Below are positions 37,001-52,000 of a stretch of 64,000 bases of DNA, piece by piece. The stretch's first letter is position 1; the number at the start of each line of letters is the position of its first letter. A model generated the notes under the pieces. The model made no database searches, was not told the DNA's origin, and saw only the letters and a list, made by a program, of their open reading frames with translations. Position numbers and translations under genes: made by a program. The stretch spans positions 1 to 64,000 of the forward strand of contig RCAB01000346.1 of NCBI GenBank assembly GCA_003640385.1, written 5' to 3'. The DNA comes from Setaria digitata (lineage: Eukaryota; Nematoda; Chromadorea; Rhabditida; Setariidae).

Positions 37001-40000
37001 AACTCAACTAGGCATGATCAGATAAACAACTAGATTTGTCTGATATTCTAATTAGACAGCTTAGGGGATTTGATTGAAAAGGAATAAGAGTGGAACCCCT
37101 GAAAAGCTGCTTATGTGGTAAAATTTCCTGGAAATCAGTACACGATATTAAAGTTTAAAAGTAATGTATGACTGTGCTTATTGATTCAGATACTACCTGT
37201 AACTGATAACTGAATAGATATCAATAGGACAGATCTCATAGCCGGATATATCAATAGTCGGAAGCCAAAAACTTATATTTTGCGAAAATTTGAATCTAAA
37301 ATAATGCCGCAGAACATGAGTTTTTAACAGCTTAGTTTAAGAATAACAGTTCTGGAGTTGTTAAAAATTTGATATGGAATTCTTGTTGCTTAGGGCTAAT
37401 TTCAACGTATTAAGCCATTGGTGCACTGGTATTAGATCGTGGTTTATAGACTATACTCAACAACATTAGGATTAAATTATCTGCCAAGCTTTTTCCATTT
37501 CTAATATAGCCTGTTGCCATAGACGGATTATGGTTTTTAGACTGATGACAATTAATTTTTTGTGAGATAAACAAAATTTCAATATCTCTGCCTTTTTTTT
37601 CGAAAAAATATTATGCCAAAATTCTGTCCAGTGTAACACTTTAATACTTTTGTACTTTGGAAATTAGTTATATAAACTGAAGTTAAATCTGAGTTTCAGC
37701 TATTTAGATTATGCTAAATTTTTGGAGAGTCGTGCTGAAACTCAGTTCTCGTAAACATGAGTTTTGGTTTCTGAAGTGGTTAAAGTGTTCGGATATAGTA
37801 TGTTCCACTTCGTTTAGTACTTTTTTTTTTTTCCAATACTTTATCAAATATAAACATATGCAGTATGTTTTTCATGTATTTTATTAGAAATAGACAAAAT
37901 TTTTGTTTTTTTCACAATTTGATAATATCTTATTTCTAATTAAGCGCGGTATATATATCATCATTGCTTGATTGGATATAAGGATCATCAAGTCTAATGT
38001 GTAAGTAAACATCTTAATTTTAGCTGTAGTGCTCTCCTTTTGTTGCAGATTCTCTTCAGTAAACGTGAGACAGAAAAGCATCATTTCTGACAAGTTTATC
38101 AACTTCTGAGTAGAGTAAATGATTCTAAGTTGCGTTCTATACATATTCTTGAACTGTTAAAATCAAAATTTCTGCAGCAACAAGAATTCTTTAAAATTAT
38201 TTTTTTCTGTTTGCTATCTCCACCATAGTTTCTGTACTATTCAGTCTTGTACAACTTCCCTAACTCTTTTTTCTTCTTCCGATACTTTTCCTTGTCCTTT
38301 TCCCTCCACTGAAGGAAACTTTGAAGTTTCAAAGGTTTGTTTGTCGCTTTAAAGTCTCTAAAGAAATGTGGAAATTTTCTAGGCTCGAAATTTTATGCAA
38401 AATTTGTTACAGATTAGCTAGAAATGATCTACAGAACTGAGATATATCTCTCACTTTTGAAAAGTAACTTTGAAATGGTTACTGTACTTTTCGAGACGCT
38501 CGTATTTTGCTTCCACAAATAGCTTAGAAACTTTTCCAAAGTCAGAGATTTCGTTTTGTTGCCTGCTAAAACTTGAAATTTTTAATGGTAATTTTAGTGA
38601 TAATTTTTAATCAGCTTTATTGTGACATTATTTTATGGCTCAACACTGAAAAGAAGTACTGCTTTTTAACTTTTAACTTATGCCACAGTTAAATTAGATC
38701 TAATTCATTTCATCAACGCTTCTCCTAGCCATCTCTTACATTCTTCCTATTCTATTTTCCACTATTTCATTAGTATTTTAAAAGCCATTCAATTCACTTT
38801 ATGTCATAACACACTAATTCTCCTCATCGGTAACAGATTCATATACAGTAGAGGGAATGGTTCATCAGCGAATTCAGCAAACCTTCCGTCTTAATGTATA
38901 TCGTACCAGAAAGGATGGTCGATATTTAATTCAAATTATCAAAAATGTCAGTGCTAGCAGTAGAATATTATCAATCCTTTACATATGTACTCTCATTATT
39001 TCATCTTCCTTCTAATAGAGAATTAGCATCGTTTCCTGCAAAATAATTTGTTTGCAAAAATCTGCAATAGACACTGATGGTTTCAGTTATTCAAAATGAC
39101 GGTATCTCCAAATCATTGAATAGAGTATTTATCAGTAAGAGTATTAAAACAAGTGGTTGAGTTCTGTCACAGTTATCAGTTCTAAACAAGTTTTTTGAGT
39201 TATTATATTAGCTAAATTCAGACTAAGGCTCTTGCGTTTGGCCCCTTTTAACTTAAGCATATCCAAGTAGGCAAACGTTTTATAGCATGAAAGTAATATT
39301 AGTTTGTGATATTTTTTTTTATATTAGTTTTTTTTTATAAGAATTTATATTGATTTAAAATTAAAATTTTAGATTCTAAGATATTCATAAAACTTAAAAA
39401 ATGTCTAGAGACCAAAGGGCAAAGAAAATTCAATTAATTTTTGCGAGAAAAAAAAATTAGTTTANATATTAGTTTTTTTTATAAGAATTTATATTGATAA
39501 GTTTAAAATTAAAATTTTAGATTCTAAGATATTCATAAAACTTAAAAAATGTCTAGAGACCAAAGGGCAAAGAAAATTCAATTAATTTTTGCGAGAAAAA
39601 AAAATTAGTTTAAAATGTAGAATTTATCACATTCGATTTATTGCTTCATTTACAACAGCTTTCATTTTCGATGAAATTCTTGACTGAATTAATTCGCTCG
39701 AACATAGGCACCTAAAATTTTTGTTTTGTTCAAAATTATCAAAAACATCAAAACTTCCATTTTTTTTCTGGTATAATTTTATCCAACTTCTGGTACTGCA
39801 TTTTATGCCCTGTTGAATGATATGATTCACTTAAACAAACTGTGTAACTTTCTTTCGTAAATTCCATGTAGCAGTTTAGATGCCTAATGGCTAAAATAAA
39901 AGTCATTCAAGAAGTATTCTCGTTTGATGTAATTAAAATTAAATTTACGGAAGCTATATGAAACCTTTTTTATTACTGCCATGTTACAATTCATTAATAG

Positions 40001-41027
40001 TATAGAGAAGAGATGTCGAAATTAGTTTCCAATCAAATTCCTCGGCTGAATGATATACTTCGAGCTTAATCTAGAGGCGTCTTTTCTCTCTGCTTATTAA
40101 TTTTCCATGAAGCTTTCATTTTTTTTCCTAATTCTCTCTTCCCAGGGAAATCAATTATTTCTTTCTTTGTTAGTTGCCATTTATAATAAAATATTTGCTA
40201 TTTCAGAACAAAAAAAAAAAAGGAGAAATTGACGACAGAAAGCGTTTTTTCATAAATTTTTGATAAAAAATAAATAAATAAAAAGATCGAAGCAATGGCC
40301 TCTTTCCTCATGCCATTGTATATCAGTAATGTTTTTTTCCCGGGACCTTTCATTCATCAGTTCATGATCGACTTTTTCAGTCTCGAACTTTACCGAGTCT
40401 AGCCAAATTTGTTCAAACCTTTTCCCTTAATTTTCACACCTAAAAACCGAAACATTCATTATAGCAGTGACCAGCAACCGCACAACATCAGTTACCGATT
40501 TGTCTGATAATTAAAATTCATCCTTCTTGAAGTTTCATGACATGTTTCGAGTCAGTTCTATCTAAACATCAAAAAGTTTGACGTCATGTTAAGATCGCGT
40601 GTCTTGGGAGTTTCGACGTTTAATGCCAAGCTTTTTTATCCTCTATGTTCAGGACAGTGCTAGCAATAGCTTCCGTATCATCGGTGCCTCTGAAATCAGC
40701 CTTTGATTTATCTTTGCACAAGAATTGCTCTGATACAGAGCATCTCTTCCGCGACATCTTCTTCACCTACAACTTTCTAAAGTATAATTCGAGTTTTGTG
40801 AAGTACCAAACCTGAATATCCCTCCCTCCACACTATGCTTTATAGCAAACAAAAAAAATTTTAATTTCATCTTACAGGTTAATAAAAAAAAAGCAATCGC
40901 ACACGACAAGTGTTCGCTAATTTCAATTCTACATTTAAGCAGAATTTACGTCTGAAACTCTAATGAAAATCATTTTTGTTTCAATTAACTGATACTGCAA
41001 TCATCATCAGTAAGTTACGTGGTCAAA
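34083..41027. other. Long intergenic region, no firm gene
   Basis: About 7 kb, very AT-rich. An exon-like segment at about 35879-35949 is bounded by a TGTAG acceptor and a GTAAGTG donor and reads DLTNVVSGKCIVFRRPELVL, but no partner exons were found. A poly-A run lies at about 34474-34497 and T-runs near 37.8 kb. I see no RNA gene. Confidence 0.4.
39321..39614. other. Assembly join: N at 39465 between about 145-bp repeats
   Basis: The sequence beginning atattagttttttt and ending agaaaaaaaaattagttta is present on both sides of the N with a few indels. Probably an unmerged contig overlap in intergenic DNA. Confidence 0.85.
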
Positions 41028-42578
41028 ATGTTCCATGCCTGTGTTGTTATACTGATACTGCTCACGATTATCTGTACGTGTACGGTAATGGCTGTGATCG
41101 ATCTGGAAAATTATAACTTCGGTCTATACATTATATTGCTTTGCGTTGTAGGTAATGATAATCTATTTTACAAAAATGATGAAAAAAGCTTTGAGTAAGG
41201 AAAAAAGAAGGCATAGTATAATTGATGAAAAGGCAGTAATTTGGACCCTGTTCATAAATCATCGTGATTTTTCCAGTTTCAAGAGGTAATCATTAAGCTG
41301 TTCACTTCTCTTACATTTTAAAATCCTTGATAGTTGCAGCTAAAAGTTAAAATCTCTTTGTATTTCATTCAAGCGAAATTACGGATTTCAGAACATAAAT
41401 ACTGTTCTTTGTTCATTTCAAGAAATTTCTCCTTTACTCGACATAAACTCGTGCGATAATCTGACGGATCATATCTTTCAAAGTTTCTTGAAATTCATGT
41501 GGGCAATAAGTCTTCTCTATCTATCTCACTTCAACTATTAATATCTTCACTTGTCCATACATTACATTACGAGCAATAGGTTCTAGAAAATTTTTTAGGT
41601 ACAATGATTGCTTGTGCTTTATGTGTTGCTAATCCGAATGCATGCAAAAATCCTTCTTGGTACACTAAGTTTTGTCTTCTACTTCAGGTTTCTAAAATCT
41701 TTACTTCAGTTAATTTAAATTGGTCATTATTGCCAAAGAATCGGTTGGAAAATACTGCAGAAAATATTTTACTTACATAGAAAACTAGAAAGAAATGCAG
41801 TTCCTGCAATTTAAGAATCTGTGGTTTCTATTCTTTTTAATTAAAAGATAATATTGCAGGAATTGCATCCAGAGCACTTATATCGCGGATCTTCATCTCA
41901 GATTCCAAACGATCCGACTCTTTCAATTTCTAAATGTACAGCCGACAATACTGCACATAGATTCAGGTAGTATGTAACAATAGTAAAGAATTAAAAATAC
42001 CAGAAAATAGGAAAGATTATTTAGTACCTGGCTTCATGAAACACGAGTACACTTTACTTTTCTTTCCTATTAATTAAATTTTTACTGATAATTGGTTGCT
42101 AATTTCTGAGGAATCTAAATGAATTCCGAGGGCAATTTTCTTCTCATCCTTCAATGTCACTTCAAAACTCTTCTTTTAGAAATGGAAATCGAGCTACAGT
42201 TACAATGCTAGCGCCCGCAATTCATATCATGCACCACGTCTGGAAAGGTATGGCTTGGGTCACCGAAGACATAAGCGAAGAAGAGAGAGTCACAAACTGT
42301 CGAACGGTATGTCGTAGTATTAAGCAGCAAAATGTGAAGTCCCAAATGAATTAGGAACTGAAAATAATCGGATAGAGATGCATGGTGTAAAATATATAGT
42401 GCAGTTTGAGATCAGACTTATTATACTAACCGACAGCCACTGTTTGTCGAAATTGAACCATTTCTTGAAGGGTGGATCATTTAAGGGTATTATTTTCCAG
42501 GATGAATCAGAAAGCGAACATAGTCTAAGGAAATTGTCGACTACTATCGAATCAAGTTCAAATCAAGTGAATTATTGA
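41028..42578 (+). CDS. Orphan membrane protein with two N-terminal helices
   Basis: Not recognised. Five exons join in phase to 174 aa: 41028-41151, 41599-41687, 41860-41966, 42180-42306 and 42501-42578, with good acceptors (TTTTTTAG, ATTGCAG, TTTTAG, TTTCCAG). Two hydrophobic segments, about residues 4-24 (VVILILLTIICTC) and 32-52 (YIILLCVVGTMIACALCV), are separated by a short acidic loop. This fits a two-pass hairpin, or a signal peptide plus one helix. A Cys-containing segment follows (NPNACKNPSWYTKFC), then a polar region with histidines (HIMHHVW) and an acidic/serine tail. The consistent phases across four introns support a real gene. Isolated on the plus strand, it shows no operon partner. 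Confidence 0.6.
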
Positions 42579-44494
42579 TCTGCAATTCAGAAAATCTGAA
42601 TTAAAGATCAAGGAACCTTCCCACCCTGTTCTGTGCCACCATGGTACCCTATAATATTCCTGGGAATTACTAAGTACTTAAGACCATCAAGTTGTGCGAA
42701 AATTTAGCACATCTTCTTAATCTTTCCGCAATATTTCGCGAAAATCAATTTAGAATCGAAAGTTAATAATCGGCTACGAAAACTCCAATACTTCCAAGCA
42801 TAGCCCAAATTTTTAACTTTTTCCAGCCAACAGTTTCGATAACAGAAGATTCAGCTAGTGGATGGGATCCGAGAAACGATGTAACTTTATGATAACCGTT
42901 TCCTCCGAATTTCCGTTATTTCTAAACAGCTGCTCTGTGCACCTATTTCACGGCTATCCAAGAAACGAAAATTTATAGCTGGAGCTCAGAATGATTTCAA
43001 GCCTTTGATCCAACTGTCTAACCTGATATTAATGTAGCACGAGCTCAGACATGAAACGAAGAAAATTAGGACAAAACTTTAATTACGCATCAGAAGTTCA
43101 TAAGAGAAAACGCGAAGCGTAACAAAGATCCTACTCGTGGCAACATGAAACCGATATGACAATTGAGGATGTATGAAGCAATAAAATCATCACAAACAAC
43201 CGCGTCCCGCGGCGATAATTGAAGGGGGGCGAAATTAATCAAATATGAGGAAATTTTCAAATTCTAAAGGATTAAAATCATCGGAACTACAAAGAATATT
43301 AACTAAATCCAAATACGCATTAGCAATGGACTTAAAAATATTGGTACAATTAGACGAAATCGAATATAAGCATTAAATACAGCGCAAAGCGGAAATTAGC
43401 CATTAGCGCAAAATACTCCAACTTTAACTTAATCGACACCGAGATTTGTCTCAAAAAATTCCTACCAGATTTAAACGCAGAAATGGCTCACTGTAAAGTA
43501 AGAGAGAACACAGAAATGGCTCACTGTAAAGTAACAGAATGAACAAACTACCCATTTCACGATATCTTAAAGCGAGAAAAAGCACTTAACTATTTCTTAA
43601 TGGACAATGCTAAGATATTAGAGGCCAGAATGAATAAAGACTAAACTAAGAAAACCGAAAGTTCGAAAAAGAAAGAAAAAAAACAAAGCAATATATTCTA
43701 GACATGAATGAGGTATATGACATTTGATCTAGAAGAATCGTTACGGCTCATAATCTCCAAAGAAATGCTGCCAGCAGATGAAAGTTTTTTGAATAATCAT
43801 TGATGTAAAGTGAAATTTTGCAAGCTTGGCTCGATAAGGTCAAAAATAGTACAAGGATGGGTAAATATCAGTTAAAGATTATTTTTGTTAGAAATTTAAA
43901 TTTAGAGAGTTCCAGCAAAATGGAAAGAACAATGGAAAGATCAAATCGAGCGAGATATTTCATGAAGCCAATTAAAAGATAAGTGAAAATGAGTGCAACG
44001 TTCGAAAAATTCAAATAAAAAAAGATATTTTTTTCCACATTTTAGAATGCTTCAGGATAAAAACCGTGCAAGTGGTAGAATAATTAAAAGGATATTGAGA
44101 CATCGAATCTATTATACATATAAAAAAATTAAATCTTCTATTTCTTTGATCGATTTATTTTGGTCCGTTGAACAGGGGATGAAACCAATGTTTGCTGTCG
44201 CGAGCGTAATCGTGTTGCTATGCCACTCTGAATAATCCAACGCAACTATGATTTAAGTATCAGTTTTCCTCAGCGCATTGTGTATTGAGTATAATGAAAA
44301 TAAAAGACCCTATTTTTTTTTTTTTTTTGTAACACGATGTTAGAAACTGTATGAAAATTATAACAGTAATTTCCAACACCACAATTTTGCATAAGGTCTT
44401 GGACGGAAGTTTAGAACATCAAATTCCAAGTGGAAGACGACACTAACAAAATGTGTGAAACACGAAACAATGGCACAGCCGAAAATCAGCTATC
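42579..44494. other. Intergenic, possible decayed element
   Basis: No intact gene. The stretch 43.0-44.2 kb is richer in A and G on the plus strand than its surroundings and could be an old transposon remnant, but I find no conserved motif. A frame at 43993-44235 is unsupported. Confidence 0.35.
43478..43534. repeat. Direct repeat, 24 bp at a 33-bp period
   Basis: cagaaatggctcactgtaaa plus gtaa occurs exactly twice. Confidence 0.85.
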
Positions 44495-46042
44495 TCATTT
44501 TGATTCTGAATTTGAAAAAGTGTAAGAACCAACCATCTCCAGTTTTATTTGCACCCCAGCTTGTTCACTTGATACTTTTACTTTTTGAGTACGGCGTAAT
44601 TTTTTTAATTTATCACATTTGGCTTGATTTTCTGGATTAACCTTCTTAGTTGATACTACTTTTGCCTCATCATGGACCTCATGTTGGACATCACAGTTTT
44701 CACTTGCGAGTACAAACCGACGTTTTTTGACAGTGACAATGGGCGTTGAACTAATAAATGGCGGTTCACGACTAGCAACAGCACTTTTTACCTGAAATCG
44801 CAACTTTACACTAAGTTCCAGATTACTTTCTACAATTTCGTTCCCAATATCCATATTCTACTGATGAAAGCTGCTTATGACTGAAACCAAGCCCCATTCA
44901 AATTTATGAAATGAAGCATATCTGAAAGTTAGAAGTTTTTACGTCTCGAACTCCAACTATAAGATTAATTCATTTTAAAAATTACCACATTAGGTGAACG
45001 AGAAATGTAGAATGGACGAATTGGCGAATAGTCACAATCTTCAAGCGAACCACGATTGTTTCGTTCATCCCTTTTACTAGGGCTCGCTTTCGATGTTCCG
45101 GGTTTGCTTTCAGTATTCAAGCCTGTCAGTGGAACGGGTTGCTTTTCCACTTCCTTTATACCGTTTAATGTCGTGATGCTAGCTAAGGAATCCTGAAGCC
45201 GATGAACTAAAAGCTTGCCACTGCTCAGTTTAATCTCCTAATGAACAATTGTTAAACAGTAAGAAAAAAAAGGCAATCTTATTATTTAAAATTAACCACA
45301 GATGTTAGATCTACTTCAAAGACTTAAAAAAAAGGGAGACCAGCTCCGTTTCACTTTCCAATTACAACGGAAAAAAAATTTAAATGGAAAAAAAGAACTA
45401 ATAAAGTCACCTTCTCGAAATATTTTTGCAAGTAGAGTTCTAAATTTCTGTTTTTTTTTTATTTGTCAGCACAGAACGAAATTGAAAAAAAAAAAGCAAA
45501 CTATTACCTTCGATTGCACCGATTTTTTTCCTTTAAGAACGAATTTTGGACGTTTGGCATCAACTTTATTACTTGCATCATTTAGGGATAGACTGTTCGT
45601 CTGAACCTTATGATCTGGATCAGTTTGTATTTGTGTTTCATTAAATGCTCTGAAAATCCTCTTACAGTTCGAGAAAATAGAACTAAAACTGTACGGAATG
45701 ACATTTAGTAAAAAGTGCGGCACAAGTGAAACTTTTTGATAAACCTTTTACTACCAATCCCAGGTTTCAGGTAACTGGATCTGTTCGTCGGTTGTCTTGA
45801 ATTATTTGTTGAAGAGCATCGTGCAAGTGAACCAGTCATTCCTTTTGACCGATCAACATGCTGATGTCTTATGCTTGTCTTCTTTGTTTTCAATTCTTTG
45901 ACGAAGGATATCGGCAAGTATACTTTGGTATTAGCCTTCAAAAATGAATCGTTTATTAAAATTTAGTGAAATGAGAGAGAAAAACTACGATTTTGAGAAA
46001 AGCGTCGAATTTGAAATAAATTTTTAAATTCTAACTGAAAAG

Positions 46043-46085
<43 letters not shown>

Positions 46086-49000
46086 ATGAAAAAATGATGC
46101 TGCAATGTAGTGGAACTAAATATTTAGAAGCAACTTTATTTTTAACAGCAGAAAAATAAAAAACAAGAAAAAGTATCAATTTCATTTTATGTGGCTAGCA
46201 GGACTTTCAACCCTTCCTTGATCTTTCAGAGTGAGTACTGCTTACAAAAAGTAATTTGACTGATGCAACATAATTGCATTTTCAAAACAAAGAATAATTC
46301 AAAGTTTACTTTTCCCATGTCCAAAAAAAATCGTTTGCTGAGTAAAGGTTTACTTTCCACGTCCTTCATTAAGTTCTTCACACGGTAAGACATTAGCAAT
46401 ATTCCAATATCACATAGTGCCCATATCTTCTAAAAATAAAAGAAATATGCAAATCCCTTAACATTATAATTTCAATAACATATCTCCCACACTAGAATTA
46501 GAAATAAATTTAGAATCAAAATCCCAAAACTCCATATTAAACTGTAAAACACAACCTCATTTTCCTGTTGGACTTCCTCTCTTGTACAACCACATAACTT
46601 CGAATTTGTACAGTTCTTTACTGTCTGTAGCAAACAAATATTTCGTTTGAGTAATAAGGGCTTCGATCACTTGATTAAATTACTGATTTAGGAAAAAAAA
46701 ATTTGACACTCTATTACAATAATTTAGAAAACACAAGCCTTAAATATATTGTAAATAAATTCGAGACTGCCTGGTTCTTTTCTCGTATTGAAAATTTCCA
46801 GTAAAAACCAGATAGATCTATAAAAAGAGTGAGTTGAAAACAAAATGAAAATTATTAATGAAAACTAGTGATTTTAAAACAAATGTGAGAAGATTAAATT
46901 TGAGAACTTATAACTCACTCCGCCATTCGTCGTAATTCACGCCCGCATTTAACTTTGAATGATGGAAATTTTGCAAGTATGTAGATTGCATATGCAAGAC
47001 AATATTCAGGCTGGTAATATGGTATAAATTCTAAAATAATATTTAAAAAAGAAAAAAATGAACGGAAACTTTTGGAAACCCGAAATTCTTTCCAATAAAT
47101 GAGAATTAAAAAGGCAAGTACGTAAAAAATCACCTTTTGTTTCTGACCGCTCCAGATACTTTCGCCTTTTTGTTATGTTTGCATCAATTAAAACGCGTAT
47201 TTTACTCTGGAAATCAGCATCTTCGTTTAAGGTAACGAGTGCAAACAACCCCATGTATTCAACATGTAATCGAAGGGCTATCAAATGTTTGTTGAGTTTG
47301 CCAAAAAATCGATGCCGCACTTCAGATTCTTCATCCTAGAAGTCTTTAGCAGCTTATTTTGCATAAAATGTAAACTTGAAAAAAATATTCATGAGCAGGT
47401 CTCCTTTTATGTGATACATTGTTATAAACAGAATACCAAAGCTTACATAACCAAGTGCAGAGAGTGTAATTATATCATCAGCAGTAACAAATTTAGCGTA
47501 TCGCGGTTTCGTTGCAAGTTTTAACATTGAACTTCCTGCTATCATACGAAATTCAGCCATATGAGTCTGGCTATGAAACAAAGAAATCAACATTTTATTT
47601 TTAGAACTGCTGGAGACTTCCTAAATTTTCAAATTTAATGAGAACAACAAAGTCAACGCCTCGGACAAAAACTTCGCATTAATGTATTTGTTTTGAATCT
47701 TAACAACTAAAGCTGTAAACAAAATAAAACAACATGTAAGCATCTTAAATATTTTGAAAGACACTCATATAACTTTGTCGAACATTGATAAAACTCGGTA
47801 TACTGTATATCACTGGATTACCGGTAGATGTGAGCAAAGAAAATCTAAAAGCTGAGCTTACCGACATGGTATTTCGAAAATATCTCCTTTAGTTTCCAGC
47901 AAAGTGGAATACAGCTTAAGGAGATTGTTGGCTAACGGCTCAACATCACATTCCGAAAATTCAGCCACTGAAACCAAAAAATTCGCGACGAGCTTAAGAC
48001 AGTGCTTCTGAAATATTTTTCGTCTGTGATTTCACAAATAGTAGGGTATATAACGTCCTTGCTTTTTTTTTTGCCGTTAAAAATAAGATGGAAATTTTAG
48101 ATCGAAAATGACGACATATTTAAAATTATTTTTATCAACAAAACTTAATTAACCTTAATTTCTACATAATTTTCGTCACAAACTGTTTCACCACCAAAAC
48201 GCTCATTGAGGTTATGAATATTGCTCATTCCATCGCCGTGTTGGCCAAAATTTATACTGCTACCTCTGTCAAGTAATAGATCCATTACTTTCGTCTAGAA
48301 AAAATTTAATATAATTATTTTTTTGACAGCATTTTATCCTCTCACTCATTACAAATCAGTTCTCTATGATTCTGTAATTTCCAATTCGAGACTTGATTTC
48401 TAACCATCTTTATAGCTAACCTTGAGTATTTCAAGAAGTTCATTGCAAAATTGCACCGCATCCACTTCTACGCACGAACTTAATGCTTTAAGTGCAGTGC
48501 AACATTGCGGATCACACGTCGAAATGTGCAATAATGAATTCTGAAGCCAAATTGGCAATAATGATGAATTTCAAACAAAGAAGTTAAAATTTCATAAAAC
48601 CTTATAAGACACCATTTAACCATGCGAATTAAATCCCCCACATACTGTAAGTCGAGTTCAAAAAATTTTTAATAAAACAAATAAAAAAAACAAAGCAACC
48701 ACACAAATTTCATTTTCTAGCGATATAAGATTTACTTTCGATAGTGCATTTTAATAAGTAGAAATTCACCCGAAATATGCTTTCCAGCTTCATTCGAGCT
48801 TGCTCAGTGTTCAATAACCTTGAAATACAGCGCACAGCATACTTTGCAGCACGTGGAGTACCACTGAGACTGATAGATTCGCAGTGCTTCATATATACAG
48901 CAATCATATTCTTAGCCAGAAATGCATGTTCTTTGAGTTCTGTGGCAATACTAATCACTAGCCCAAGTAAACCTTCCACTGGAAAAATTACGAACAAAGA

Positions 49001-52000
49001 AAAAATTGCTTTAAAAGGTAAATGAAATCAATTAAAAGATGAAGCGTCGAGTTTCAGTCTAATATTTCGATACTAAGTTGGACTTGGGAACTAATGAAGA
49101 CGATAATATGTGTGCTCCTAGGAACAGCTTCCTCAACTTTACCTTATTATTGTCATTCATATAATCTTCTTCAATTTAATTTTATCTTTTTTTTTTTTTG
49201 CTTCTTTGTTAAGATTTATTGGAATAAAATAGTAGACAGCAAGAGCCAGCCAGAAATCTGGAATGGAAGTTTCACGACTCAAACAACTCGGTACTGAATC
49301 AGAGTTTAGAAACTAATTAAGTGTAGCCTTAATAAACAGAGGAACAAAAAAAGAATATATTGAGAACAACAACAACAAAAAAAAATCAATGTGATTACTG
49401 TGATAAGTTATTTCCTTTACATAACATCAGTCTTTTTTGATCGAGTTTTTTTTAGTTCCTTTCTTGGGTCAAAATCACAGTATTATGTAAGATTCAGTGA
49501 GATAATTTCCCTAACCAATTTTTCTTTCTTTTAAAACGTGTTTTTCCATCTTTTTTTTTTTAAACATATCTTCCTCAACTACCATTCATTTTTCCTTACT
49601 CCTTTCTGTATTGTGACAAAAAAAGGAACAAACTTTCGGAAAGATTTTCAATTTCGATAAGTTCCACCAGGCCTTCCAGCGTAGATTCATTTACAAAGCA
49701 ATATGGATATGCATCTGCAACTATCTGCAAAACAAAAGACGACCAATAAGAATTATGGAAAAAGTCTAACAGTAATCTCTAATCTCTTGAAGGTTTTATT
49801 GTGGTAAAACATGGACTGCCATAAAGTTAAGGCTGAGGTTTTATTTTGGAAACAGTTTAAAACCTTCAATTACACTAATATAAAGAACAGAAAACAACCT
49901 TAAGAAGTTTAATTAATTTATGGCCATGATGGGGCTGGGTACCATGAATACTATCTTTGATTAACGTAACCACTTTATTAACCAACACTGATATCGCCGT
50001 TCTATCAAACTGAAGCGGTGAGCAGCATTCAAACAAGCATCTCATAGTATCCACAGATTCTGCAGACACTTTACTTTCTCGTAACCGTTGTAAAATTTCT
50101 AGCTGAAATAAACTTGATACACATAATAAATATTATTTCTCTTGTATGTTAAGACCGAAACTCAAACTATTTAGCCTAAACAGATACTTAGCAATTACCC
50201 TTCATATGTAACTAACGAAAATAATATCTGCCTGCTGTTTGCAGTGGTGTCGTAAATTCTCTACCTGACAAATTCTAAATATGATTTTTAGCAATTACAG
50301 CGCAGGAAAAGAATTTTTTAGTTACATATTATGACTAAAAAAAAAATCTATGTGCGCAACACTTATTATCGGAAATCCTAAGAGAGTAAGGAGAACTTCA
50401 CAAATATTTTGAACACATAAATAGAGACTTACAACGGCTGATTCAATTTTTTGGCAGGTATACTCTTTAGCTGTAATATATTTCAATGACAGTAATATCT
50501 GTTTATCGTTTGTTAAATGTGTCATAAACTGTCTGAAAAATCAACATATAACAATGTTATAAAAATGATTAAACAATTAGACAATATGTAGGAAAGTAAC
50601 TACGATTAATTCCCATCACGTAATGGAGAACGAGTTCCTCATTGTTACAGAAATTACTTGAAAACAAGCGAAAACTTTGCTGGTTCAGGACTGCAATCAA
50701 CAATAACTCTGATAATATCATCAATTGTTTTGCCCTTTTGTGGCTCAACGCTCTGATCAATGAATTTCACGAGATTCCGTAAAAGTCGTCGTTGAAATGA
50801 CTGCTTCATTAAAATTTGTTCCAAAGCTCTAAAAATTTTGAAATTTTATGAGGACAAAACAAAGGAAATTAGAAATTTTCAAGTTACAAATTTCCAGGAA
50901 CGTTCTTCGCTGCTACAGAGAGGTGTAAAGAAGATTAAAAAAAAAAAAAAACTGGTAAAGTTAAGCAAATCAAGTCACTTTAACTGACTTCACACCATAA
51001 TTGTTCATGCTCAGGAAAATATTAATCAATATTTCCATTCGTTTGTCTTCGTCTAGCTTATATGGAATCAGATTAGAAACAAATATTTTTTCCGTTAATA
51101 ACCTGAAACACTAAAATACAGTTATATTATCTTAGTTCTGCTTAGATTTTCAATAATAATGCAACGAAACTCCAATCAGAGCTACACGATGAAGAGTCGA
51201 GTAAAGCAAAAAATAATAAAAATAATGATAAAGTGGAGCAAAAAGTGGTACCTATCCTCTGGAAGTGGCTGGTAATAATGATTCATGATAGAAGAAAAAA
51301 TACTAGAAACAGAAGAACGCTCTAAATTCGTCAGTCCATCATTACTAAAAACTACACGATGAAGATGAGAAAGTCCACGAATCGCTGCATGCCGAATTCT
51401 GACCTGAAAAAAAGAATAGTAATAAAAAAATAATTTAAAAATTATAAAAAATTTATTAAAAATTATCATAGCAGCAAATATCCCTTACTAATAAATAAAG
51501 AACAATAGCAAGAGATAGATACCTATAAATTCGGCTTGCAGAACATTTAAAAAAGTTTCTGGGCATCAACTCTCATTGTACAGTAGCTCGAATCCCTTTT
51601 ACTGCATAATGTGTTTATTAATATCATTATATAAAAAAAAAAAATCAAAAATGGGCTTGTGATCAACTAATGCTGATCTGTGGAAATCTCAATTCACAAA
51701 ATTATTTACTTTTTTGTCTCGAATTCTATCGATGACATGCATGAGAAGCCTTTCACTTAAAGCTTCAAATTTTCGTTTCGCCAATCCTTGTACCAAAGTG
51801 AGGACTTCTAACCGAACGTTTTCATCAGTATCTTGACAACGCAAAATGAGGGCATCTAAAATACCACTAAATACTTTTTTGGAACCCTAAATTCTGATGA
51901 ACAATTGGAAGTATAACTGAATTAAGCCAAGAAATAAACGACCATATTTATTTAGCACCTGAGGAAAACAAAATAGAACTCTTGAAGAGAAAAATTGTTT

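Noticed and set aside
43993..44235. 80-codon basic plus-strand frame, possible transposon remnant
   Set aside because: No transposase, integrase or reverse-transcriptase motif and no terminal repeats.
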